This document shows, one piece after another, positions 1-5,733 of a DNA stretch of 5,733 nt (position 1 is its first letter; the number at the start of each line of letters is the position of its first letter). A program made the translations under genes and the position numbers. This DNA comes from an uncultured Armatimonadota bacterium (GTDB lineage: Bacteria; Armatimonadota; Fimbriimonadia; Fimbriimonadales; Fimbriimonadaceae), in assembly GCA_946478935.1 (NCBI GenBank), contig CAMLEL010000182.1, forward strand, positions 1 through 5,733. Reading direction: 5' to 3'. The notes beneath the pieces were generated by a model. It searched no databases. It had not been told where the DNA came from and saw nothing but the letters and a program-made list of their open reading frames with translations.

Positions 1-1428
1 TTAAGTTCAAATCTTCCGCCTTCGACTCCGCCAGAGATTCCGATTACCGAACCGCGGGTGTATTTCAGTGACTTTCGTTCTCCAACGATTGGGGACGACG
101 ATCAGTACGCGTTGGTGGATACCAAGGTAGATGAGTTTGACTATCTGACCGAAGAAAAAGCCGTTCCGCACCGTTGGAAAGGAGGAAGGGGCATTCCAAT
201 TGGCGGGTTGCTGTCGAAATTGGCATTCTCTATCGTGTTGGCTGATGGAAATCTTCTGGTAAGTGGCAACATCACTGGTAACAGCCGACTGCTTCGTCAT
301 CGCTCGGTACTGACGCGCGCAAGCAAGACATATCCATTCCTCAAGTTTGATAATGACCCCTATTTGGTCATCTACAAGGGTCGCCTCGTGTGGATATTGG
401 ATGGCTACACAGTTTCCAAGAGCATTCCTTACAGTGATATGACGGAGGGCTCGGCGGACCGAATCAACTACATTCGGAATTCCGTCAAGGCGACAATCGA
501 TGCCTATACTGGCGAAATCAGGGCATACGCCGTCGACGGCGCCGATCCAATCTTGAGAGCCTACCGGAAGGTCTATCCGAAGCTGGTACAGGACTTTGCC
601 GAGTTTCCGGAAGGACTGGAAGCGCACCTACGCTATCCGGAAGATCTGCTCCAGCTACAGGCACAGAAGCTTCAGCAGTATCACGTGCAGGACCCAACGA
701 GCTTTCTCAATAACGGCGATGCCTGGGATATTCCGTTTCAGCGGGGTTACACCGGAAACAAGGAGCCGATGCGGCCCTATTACGTGCTCATGAAGCTTCC
801 TGACGAACCGCATTCAGGCTTTATGCAGATTCTGCCGTTTACGCCGCGCGAAAAAGGAAACATGGCGGGATGGCTCACAGCCCTATGCGATCCCGGTTCG
901 CTGGGACGACTGATTCTGTACAAGTATCCGCGGGGAAGCCTGGTGCCTGGACCGGAATTGATGGACTCGAATTTCAATCAGAACGAGACCATCTCTGAAA
1001 TGAACCGCCTGCTCAGCAATGACCAGAGCGAACTGCGCTCTGGAAACCTGTTCGTGATCCCAATTGGCAAGAGTGTGATGTATGTGGAGCCACTGTTTTT
1101 GGAGAGTCGAACCAGTGGGTTACAGACCATTCCGGAGCTTCGCAAGGTCGTGCTGGCGCTCAACAACAGGATCGTTGTCGGGGACAACTACCAAGATGCG
1201 CTCGACCGGCTTTTTGGAAAGGCGGGTCGAGTCGCAGAACCGGTGGTTCAACCGGAGCCAGATTCAAAAGAGCCAGTTGCTCCGAGCCAAGTCGATGTTG
1301 CGCGAGTGCGCGAGGCCCTGCGGCTATTGGACCAGGCCGATCAAGCCCTTCGGGCCGGTGACTTCGCCAAGTATGGGGAGCTACAGAAGCGCTCGCGTGA
1401 CCTTCTCAAGCGACTGTCCAGCGGATAG
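1..1428 (+). CDS. UPF0182 family membrane protein, C-terminal part (5' end outside window)
   Basis: The frame is open from base 1 to a TAG at 1426-1428, giving 475 residues with no real start in view; the GTG at 58 lies inside conserved sequence. Members of UPF0182 (COG1615) are usually about 900-1000 residues, with several N-terminal membrane helices followed by a large soluble region. Only that soluble half is seen here, and it has no membrane segment. Recognisable family blocks, numbered from the window edge, are YFSDF near 21-25, DNDPY at 117-121, YIRNSVK at 157-163 followed by DAYTGE, and HLRYPEDLL at 209-217. A proline- and glutamate-rich linker (about 412-428) leads to a charged helical tail, probably coiled coil, also typical of the family. 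The biochemical function of UPF0182 is not established. The gene ends 9 bases before the glucosidase start, suggesting co-transcription. Family assignment is confident; function is unknown. Confidence 0.9.
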   Translation, partial: LSSNLPPSTPPEIPITEPRVYFSDFRSPTIGDDDQYALVDTKVDEFDYLTEEKAVPHRWKGGRGIPIGGLLSKLAFSIVLADGNLLVSGNITGNSRLLRHRSVLTRASKTYPFLKFDNDPYLVIYKGRLVWILDGYTVSKSIPYSDMTEGSADRINYIRNSVKATIDAYTGEIRAYAVDGADPILRAYRKVYPKLVQDFAEFPEGLEAHLRYPEDLLQLQAQKLQQYHVQDPTSFLNNGDAWDIPFQRGYTGNKEPMRPYYVLMKLPDEPHSGFMQILPFTPREKGNMAGWLTALCDPGSLGRLILYKYPRGSLVPGPELMDSNFNQNETISEMNRLLSNDQSELRSGNLFVIPIGKSVMYVEPLFLESRTSGLQTIPELRKVVLALNNRIVVGDNYQDALDRLFGKAGRVAEPVVQPEPDSKEPVAPSQVDVARVREALRLLDQADQALRAGDFAKYGELQKRSRDLLKRLSSG

Positions 1429-1437
1429 TCTGCCACA

Positions 1438-2799
1438 ATGAAGCGGATGGGTCATCTCGATTTTCCGCGCGATTTTCTGTGGGGCGCGGCAACTGCCAGT
1501 TACCAAATTGAAGGTGCGGTTAATGAAGGCGGTCGGGGCCGATCCGTGTGGGATACCTTCAGCCACACACCGGGCAAGGTTAACAGTGGTGATACGGGCG
1601 ACATCGCTTGCGATCATTACCATCGATTCCGGGAAGATGTCGCTTTGATGGCTGAACTCGGATTGCAGGCGTATCGGTTTTCCATCGCATGGCCAAGGAT
1701 TCTGAGGGATGGGATCGGAACGCCGAATCCTGAAGGCTTTGATTTCTACAATCGGCTCATCGACGCGCTCTTGGCAAAGAACATTCAACCGTGCGCGACC
1801 CTGTTTCATTGGGATTATCCCCAAGCTCTGCATGACCGGGGCGGTTGGACTCATCCAGATGCATCTAAGTGGTTTGGCGACTATGCAGAGATCTGCTTCC
1901 GAGAATTTGGTGATCGCGTCAAGTTTTGGATCACCCATAACGAACCATGGTGCTATGCCTACCTTGGACATGAAGCTGGAGTTCAAGCTCCAGGACTTTG
2001 CGATCAGAAGATGGCATTTGCGGCTGGGCATGGGATGCTGTTGGGTCATGGTGAGGCTGTGAGCCGTTACCGCGCCCTGAACCAGGGCGGCAAGATCGGT
2101 ATCACCACGAATCACGCTCTGTTCCTTCCTGAGAATCCTGACTCTGTGGCGGACCGAAGAGCAGCGAATCAGTGCAATGATTGGTTGAATGGGTGGTTTT
2201 TGGACCCGGTGTACTTTGGGGACTACCCAGAGTTCCTCAAGCGCGCCTACCCTGTCCCCGAATTCACAGCGGAGCAGTCGAAGTCCGTTTCTCAACGGAC
2301 TGACTTTATGGGTTTGAACTTCTATTCAGCAAGTCGTGTTCGGTATTCGGAACATGGTGGGCCGAATGAAGCAGAGACCCTTCATCGAGCGGATGTGGAC
2401 CAAACGGAGATGGGTTGGATGGTTGTTCCAGATACGCTGCGTGAGACTTTGATCTATTCGCACGACCGCTGGAAACCGAGCGAAATCTATATTACTGAGA
2501 ATGGGTGTGCGTACGATTATCCAGTTGAGAACGGCAGGATTCGAGATGAGAGACGCATGGGTTTCCTCCGCGAGTATCTAGGCGCGGCCAAGCAAGCGAT
2601 CGAACAGGGCGTTCCCCTGAAAGGTTACTTTGTGTGGAGCTTGATGGACAATTTCGAGTGGAGTTATGGATTCTCGAAGCGCTTTGGAATCATCCATGTG
2701 GATTACCAAACTCAGCAACGGACGATCAAGGATTCCGGCTGGATGTTCCGCGATATTATTCGGGCGAATTCTCTCGATCCCGTCTGCGAGCCGGTTTAA
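1438..2799 (+). CDS. Beta-glucosidase, glycoside hydrolase family 1
   Basis: This complete 453-residue protein has the usual length of a single-domain bacterial GH1 enzyme, a (beta/alpha)8 barrel that hydrolyses beta-glucosides with retention of configuration. The N terminus carries the family signature FLWGAATASYQIEGA (residues 13-27). The acid/base glutamate is E169 in THNEP and the nucleophile is E354 in ITENG. Sugar-binding residues typical of the -1 site are visible: Q23, H124, N168, Y296, W400, E407 and W408. The E407-W408 pair argues for plain glucosides (or galactosides or fucosides) rather than 6-phospho sugars. There is no signal peptide, so the enzyme is probably cytoplasmic and acts on imported cello-oligosaccharides or plant glycosides; the natural substrate cannot be read from sequence. 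ATG 1438 is chosen as the start, but ATG 1447 (MGHLDFP) is equally plausible; neither has a clear Shine-Dalgarno motif. It lies 9 bases after the UPF0182 gene and 3 bases before tyrA. Confidence 0.95.
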   Translation: MKRMGHLDFPRDFLWGAATASYQIEGAVNEGGRGRSVWDTFSHTPGKVNSGDTGDIACDHYHRFREDVALMAELGLQAYRFSIAWPRILRDGIGTPNPEGFDFYNRLIDALLAKNIQPCATLFHWDYPQALHDRGGWTHPDASKWFGDYAEICFREFGDRVKFWITHNEPWCYAYLGHEAGVQAPGLCDQKMAFAAGHGMLLGHGEAVSRYRALNQGGKIGITTNHALFLPENPDSVADRRAANQCNDWLNGWFLDPVYFGDYPEFLKRAYPVPEFTAEQSKSVSQRTDFMGLNFYSASRVRYSEHGGPNEAETLHRADVDQTEMGWMVVPDTLRETLIYSHDRWKPSEIYITENGCAYDYPVENGRIRDERRMGFLREYLGAAKQAIEQGVPLKGYFVWSLMDNFEWSYGFSKRFGIIHVDYQTQQRTIKDSGWMFRDIIRANSLDPVCEPV

Positions 2800-2802
2800 A
2801 GT

Positions 2803-3648
2803 ATGACGATTGGCGTCGTCGGCTGTGGATTGATCGGTGGCTCTATCGGACTGGCATGTCGGTCGCAAGGGCATCGCGTCATCGCTGCGGAGCCAGACGC
2901 AGAGGCCGCTCAGATTGCCTTGAGTCGAGGATGCGCCGACTCGATTGGAACGCTCAGCGATGTTGCCAGTTCGGAACTTGTATTCGTTTGCGTTCCGCCA
3001 GATGCAATGATTCCCGTCTTGACGGAATTGGCTACTGAAGCAGGATCGGATACGACGATTACAGACTGCGCCAGCGTCAAGGGAGACATCGTGGAATGGC
3101 TCATTGCATCTGGCGATCCGCGGATCGTCCCTGGGCATCCGATGGCGGGTCACGAAAAGTCCGGACCCAAGTATGCGTCAGCGTGGATGTTCCGGGGCGC
3201 AAAATGGATATTGACTCCGACGAAGCTGACGGCAACTTCCGCAAGGAAGAAGGTAGAGGGAATCGTCAAAGAGATGGGAGCTACGCCCGTCCTTCTTCCC
3301 GCTGAAGTCCATGATCGAGACGTGGCCGTGCTGTCGCACCTTCCGCATGCATTGGCAGCAATTCTCGTGCGATTGGGGTCGAAGCTCGATTCCACGGATG
3401 CGTCAGCCGGGTCTTGGCAAGATTTGACGCGGGTCGGTGGCGTGGATCCGAATCTTTGGACGCAGATCACATTGGCAAACCGTCGCGAACTCGTGAAGGT
3501 TCTGCGCGAGTTTGGATCGGATATGGATTATTTGGCAACGTCATTGGAGTCAGGCGATGAAGTCGCCGTTAGGACATTTTTTGTTGATGCCAAGCTGGCA
3601 AAGGAAGGTAAGGGTGAAGTTGACAGTTCAGCGCGCGGAATCGATTAG
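2803..3648 (+). CDS. tyrA: Prephenate (or arogenate) dehydrogenase, TyrA family
   Basis: This complete 281-residue protein oxidatively decarboxylates prephenate to 4-hydroxyphenylpyruvate, or arogenate to tyrosine, in tyrosine synthesis in the cytoplasm. The N terminus is a Rossmann fold with the dinucleotide motif GCGLIGGS (7-14). An acidic E30 at the end of strand 2 favours NAD over NADP. Substrate-domain landmarks follow: DCASVKG (88-94), GHPMAGHEKSG (111-121) with the catalytic histidine H112, the block HDRDVAVLSHLPH (170-182), and LTRVGGVDP (208-215), whose R210 matches the arginine expected to bind the substrate carboxylate. There is no chorismate mutase domain and no C-terminal ACT domain, so this is the minimal form without a recognisable tyrosine-sensing domain. 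The start ATG lies 3 bases after the glucosidase stop and lacks a Shine-Dalgarno motif, which suggests translational coupling. The last 35 bases overlap aroA. Prephenate versus arogenate preference is not decided by what I can see. Confidence 0.93.
   Translation: MTIGVVGCGLIGGSIGLACRSQGHRVIAAEPDAEAAQIALSRGCADSIGTLSDVASSELVFVCVPPDAMIPVLTELATEAGSDTTITDCASVKGDIVEWLIASGDPRIVPGHPMAGHEKSGPKYASAWMFRGAKWILTPTKLTATSARKKVEGIVKEMGATPVLLPAEVHDRDVAVLSHLPHALAAILVRLGSKLDSTDASAGSWQDLTRVGGVDPNLWTQITLANRRELVKVLREFGSDMDYLATSLESGDEVAVRTFFVDAKLAKEGKGEVDSSARGID
3602..3608 (+). promoter_or_regulatory. Shine-Dalgarno site setting the aroA GTG start
   Basis: AGGAAGG, within AAGGAAGG at 3601-3608, is a strong purine-rich ribosome binding site. 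It ends 5 bases before GTG 3614. It lies inside the tyrA reading frame and is the best such site at any plus-strand gene start in the window. It supports starting aroA at 3614 rather than at in-frame codons further upstream (TTG 3512, ATG 3557, ATG 3587). A TTG at 3620 is a weaker alternative. Confidence 0.7.
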
Positions 3649-4990
3649 GGGATCGATCCGGCCACCAAGTGATAAGTCGCTCACCCATCGAGCTTACATG
3701 CTCGCGGGAATTGCGGAAAGTGATTCATTGATTCGGCTTCCGCTTACCGGAGAGGACTGCCAATCGACTCTGGCGTGCCTTGCCGAATTTGGTATGCAAT
3801 ACACCTGGGTTGCGCCTGACGCGGTGAAGATTTCGCCGACGCCTGATTGGCGACAACCAGACGTCCCCCTCGACTGCGGCAACAGTGGCACAACCATGCG
3901 CCTTTTGAGCGGGCTGATTGCCAGCCGGCCGCTGGACGTGACGTTAACCGGAGATGCATCTCTGAGTCGGAGACCGATGAAGCGAATAGCAGAGCCTCTC
4001 AGGTTGATGGGAGCGACGGTCGATGGTGATACTCCACCCCTGCGCATTCGAGGCGGCAAGTTAAAAGGCATCGATTACACGAGCCCAGTTGCAAGCGCAC
4101 AAATCAAAAGCTGTACGCTGCTCGCGGGGCTTCGCGCTGAGGGTGAAACCTGGGTCAACGAGCCTAGCTTGAGCCGCGACCATACGGAACGGATGTTTGC
4201 AGCGCTGGGAATCCCAATTCGGCGCGGCATCGTGATCAATTCGTTCGGCGCTGAAAGATTCGAAGAGGAAGTTGATTTCAATTCCCAATCGGCGCTGGAA
4301 GCCTTGGATGAGGAAGCACCAGGCTCCTTCTGGAGATGTGGAATTATTGGCGGTGCGCGCTTCGATGGCTTCGAGTTCACCGTCCCTGCCGATATCAGCA
4401 GTGCTGCTTTCTTTATGGTTGCAGCTGCCATCCTGCCAAAATCGAGACTCGAAATCCAGCATCTGAGCGTCAATCCCTCCCGAACAGGGATCATCGACGT
4501 GTTTCATAAAGTCGGAGTTCCCTGTATTCCAGATGAGGAACGGCTGGAATTGGGAGAGCCGGTAGCGGACGTCATCGTCGCCTGCCCGTTCGAACGACGG
4601 CGCGCCTTCGAGATTTCCGGAGCACTCGTACCAAGGTTGATTGATGAGATTCCTGTCCTTGCCGTGCTGGCCACGCAATGTGAAGGGGAGTCCGTGATCC
4701 GCGATGCAGGGGAGCTAAGGGTCAAAGAGAGCGACCGAATCGAGCTTGTCGCGGCGGGCCTAAAAGCAATGGGGGCGCAAGTGGAGACGTTTGAGGACGG
4801 CATGGCGATTCGCGGTCCTGTCCAACTAAGAGGAGCACACATCCAAGCTCAGCATGATCATCGAATTGCAATGGCATTTGCGGTTGCGGGATTGGCCGCC
4901 GAAGGTGAAACGGTAATCGATGGCGCTGAGGCGATCGCCACGAGTTTTCCCGGATTTGAGTCGGAATTGAAGCGATTGACTTCCAGCTAG
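3614..4990 (+). CDS. aroA: 3-phosphoshikimate 1-carboxyvinyltransferase (EPSP synthase)
   Basis: EPSP synthase transfers the enolpyruvyl group of PEP to shikimate 3-phosphate, the sixth step of the shikimate pathway. From GTG 3614 the protein has 458 residues, a little longer than the usual 420-450. Motifs in order: PSDKSLTHRA (18-27; K21, S22 and R26 bind substrate), NSGTTMR (90-96), SRRPMKR (118-124), SAQIKS (161-166), SRDHTERM (187-194), VPADISSAAFF (257-267), NPSRTG (287-292), the DE pair D344-E345, ELRVKESDR (367-375) and DHRIAMA (415-421). The catalytic acids are expected at D344 and E372. The glycine in NSGTT and the serine in ATSFPGF (where E. coli has a lysine) place it nearer Bacillus-like enzymes than E. 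coli AroA; G92 is the glycine that glyphosate-insensitive CP4 replaces with alanine. About 30 extra, acid-rich residues lie between 208 and 246. The GTG start is chosen because family homology begins there and a strong ribosome binding site precedes it; in-frame codons further upstream add unrelated sequence. It overlaps tyrA by 35 bases. Confidence 0.95.
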   Translation: MKLTVQRAESIRGSIRPPSDKSLTHRAYMLAGIAESDSLIRLPLTGEDCQSTLACLAEFGMQYTWVAPDAVKISPTPDWRQPDVPLDCGNSGTTMRLLSGLIASRPLDVTLTGDASLSRRPMKRIAEPLRLMGATVDGDTPPLRIRGGKLKGIDYTSPVASAQIKSCTLLAGLRAEGETWVNEPSLSRDHTERMFAALGIPIRRGIVINSFGAERFEEEVDFNSQSALEALDEEAPGSFWRCGIIGGARFDGFEFTVPADISSAAFFMVAAAILPKSRLEIQHLSVNPSRTGIIDVFHKVGVPCIPDEERLELGEPVADVIVACPFERRRAFEISGALVPRLIDEIPVLAVLATQCEGESVIRDAGELRVKESDRIELVAAGLKAMGAQVETFEDGMAIRGPVQLRGAHIQAQHDHRIAMAFAVAGLAAEGETVIDGAEAIATSFPGFESELKRLTSS

Positions 4991-5733
4991 TTGGGCCTAA
5001 AGACGGCCCGATCTTTCTCAAACTGGGTACAAGCCCACAAAATCTGCACAACCTCGTCTTTAAAGATGTCGTTATGCGCTCCCTGGGGAACCACTGGCCC
5101 GTCAAATATTAGGCGACTGCCATCGATATTGAGGACTTTAATGTCCTTCGGATCTTGGCCGACATTTTCCACTCGTTTGGCAAGGTTGGGTGTGCTGGAC
5201 AGGGATGCAAAGGGCAGCGGCTCGCCGAGATCAGGGCGCGGTGGGGAAGAACCGAGCCAGAGTCCAACGTATCCCGCGGCTTTCCTGCCGATGTTGGCCA
5301 ATGGATACCAAAACGAGTTTGCGACATCGTATCGCGAATACATGCATGCGACACAGCCCTGTACCTGGTTTACAAAGTGAAGTTCACCAACGAGCCAGCT
5401 GCTCATAAAGGCGCCACAGATCGTGCCAACCGTTTGCACCTTGGGCAAAGATTCACCCTCTTGGTGCGCGAGCAAGCGGGCAAAGTTCATGGTGAGCAGA
5501 CCGCCATGACTGTGCCCGAAGATGTGGCAGCGCGTTGCGGACCCGAGCTTTTTCGGATTGCGACGACATAAGTCATGAAACCAATCGGAGGACCGCTCGG
5601 CCGATCGAACGGCCTTCTCAACCATGTCCCAGAATACGAATTGGTTGTCCACCGCTTGCCATATCGGCAGAAGCCGATCGTCTGGACTCGCAACTCCTCT
5701 TACCGCTCGAGAGGGAAGTCGGGCAAATCGAAT
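4987..5733 (-). CDS. Serine alpha/beta hydrolase (lipase/esterase-like), C-terminal part (5' end outside window)
   Basis: The minus-strand frame stays open from the right window edge to a TAG at 4987-4989, giving 248 residues. The GTG at 5652 is internal to the open frame and is probably not the start, because coding continues upstream of it (for example RLPSRAVRG). The nucleophile elbow is GHSHGG with serine at residue 75, counted from the edge, after the strand RCHIF. A second block, CMYSRYDVAN, supplies a likely catalytic aspartate (residue 136). QGAHNDIF near the C terminus supplies the likely histidine (residue 220). Order and spacing fit an alpha/beta hydrolase whose first strands and oxyanion loop are encoded outside the window. 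No membrane segment is clear in the visible part, and a signal peptide cannot be judged. The substrate is unknown: lipase, esterase or PGAP1-like are all possible. It converges on aroA and shares four bases with it, so it is a separate transcription unit. Confidence 0.8.
   Translation of the reverse strand: MRFARLPSRAVRGVASPDDRLLPIWQAVDNQFVFWDMVEKAVRSAERSSDWFHDLCRRNPKKLGSATRCHIFGHSHGGLLTMNFARLLAHQEGESLPKVQTVGTICGAFMSSWLVGELHFVNQVQGCVACMYSRYDVANSFWYPLANIGRKAAGYVGLWLGSSPPRPDLGEPLPFASLSSTPNLAKRVENVGQDPKDIKVLNIDGSRLIFDGPVVPQGAHNDIFKDEVVQILWACTQFEKDRAVFRPN
4993..5009 (+). terminator. Possible weak terminator hairpin after aroA
   Basis: GGGCC (4993-4997) can pair with GGCCC (5005-5009) across a 7-base loop, two bases past the aroA stop codon. 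The following GATCTTTCT is T-rich but not a full T run, so intrinsic termination would be weak. The hairpin lies within the last codons of the converging hydrolase gene, so its sequence is also explained by coding. It is the only candidate end for the plus-strand unit that I found. Confidence 0.3.

Noticed and set aside
7..627. Minus-strand open frame of 206 codons opposite the UPF0182 gene
   Set aside because: The plus strand here carries conserved UPF0182 blocks; the antisense translation shows no domain and no start signal.
1240..1255. Short inverted repeat CCGGT/ACCGG with a 6-base loop
   Set aside because: It lies within the Pro/Glu-rich linker of the UPF0182 gene, has a short stem and no T run, and is expected by chance.
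1381..2295. Long minus-strand open frame of 304 codons opposite the glucosidase gene
   Set aside because: It lies almost wholly antisense to a clear GH1 gene, its translation resembles no family I recognise, and it looks like a shadow of codon bias in the real gene.
2578..3153. Minus-strand open frame of 191 codons spanning the glucosidase/tyrA junction
   Set aside because: It overlaps the conserved C terminus of the glucosidase and the Rossmann motif of TyrA, and has no recognisable content.
3512..3613. Upstream extension of aroA to TTG 3512 or to in-frame ATG codons at 3557 and 3587
   Set aside because: The added residues do not resemble EPSP synthase N termini and overlap tyrA further; the strong ribosome binding site points to GTG 3614.
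4061..4678. Minus-strand open frame of 205 codons opposite aroA
   Set aside because: It is antisense to conserved EPSP synthase motifs and its translation shows no recognisable domain.
4967..4984. Possible hairpin GAAG/CTTC near the end of aroA as a terminator for the opposing hydrolase
   Set aside because: The stem is only about 4 pairs with no T run on the minus strand.

Overview
The window is bacterial chromosomal DNA, moderately GC-rich by eye, and almost entirely coding. It carries five protein genes: two cut by the window edges and three complete. I see no rRNA, tRNA, CRISPR array, insertion sequence or long repeat. The proteins are ordinary housekeeping and metabolic types. The combination of a UPF0182 membrane protein, a GH1 glucosidase and a compact tyrA-aroA pair, with few Shine-Dalgarno motifs, fits a non-proteobacterial lineage such as Armatimonadota or Acidobacteriota. 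That placement is a low-confidence inference, because no phylogenetic marker is present.

Layout. Positions 1-1428 (+) hold the C-terminal half of a UPF0182 (COG1615) membrane protein. After 9 bases comes a complete family 1 beta-glucosidase (1438-2799, +). After 3 bases comes a complete prephenate/arogenate dehydrogenase, TyrA type (2803-3648, +). It overlaps by 35 bases the gene for EPSP synthase, aroA (3614-4990, +), which starts at a GTG preceded by a strong ribosome binding site inside tyrA. On the opposite strand, converging on aroA and sharing a CTAG with its stop codon, is the C-terminal part of a serine alpha/beta hydrolase (4987-5733, -) whose start lies beyond the right edge.

The four plus-strand genes are packed like one transcription unit. 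Its promoter must lie upstream of the window, since the gaps of 9 and 3 bases leave no room for one unless it sits inside a coding region. TyrA and AroA both act in aromatic amino acid synthesis: AroA makes EPSP, the precursor of chorismate, and TyrA takes the prephenate branch to tyrosine. The glucosidase and the UPF0182 protein have no obvious link to that pathway and probably share only transcription. A weak GC hairpin just past aroA (4993-5009) may end the unit.

I do not see a previously undescribed system here. The points most worth a second look are an acidic extra segment of about 30 residues inside EPSP synthase, the tyrA/aroA overlap, and the tail-to-tail stop codons that share one CTAG.
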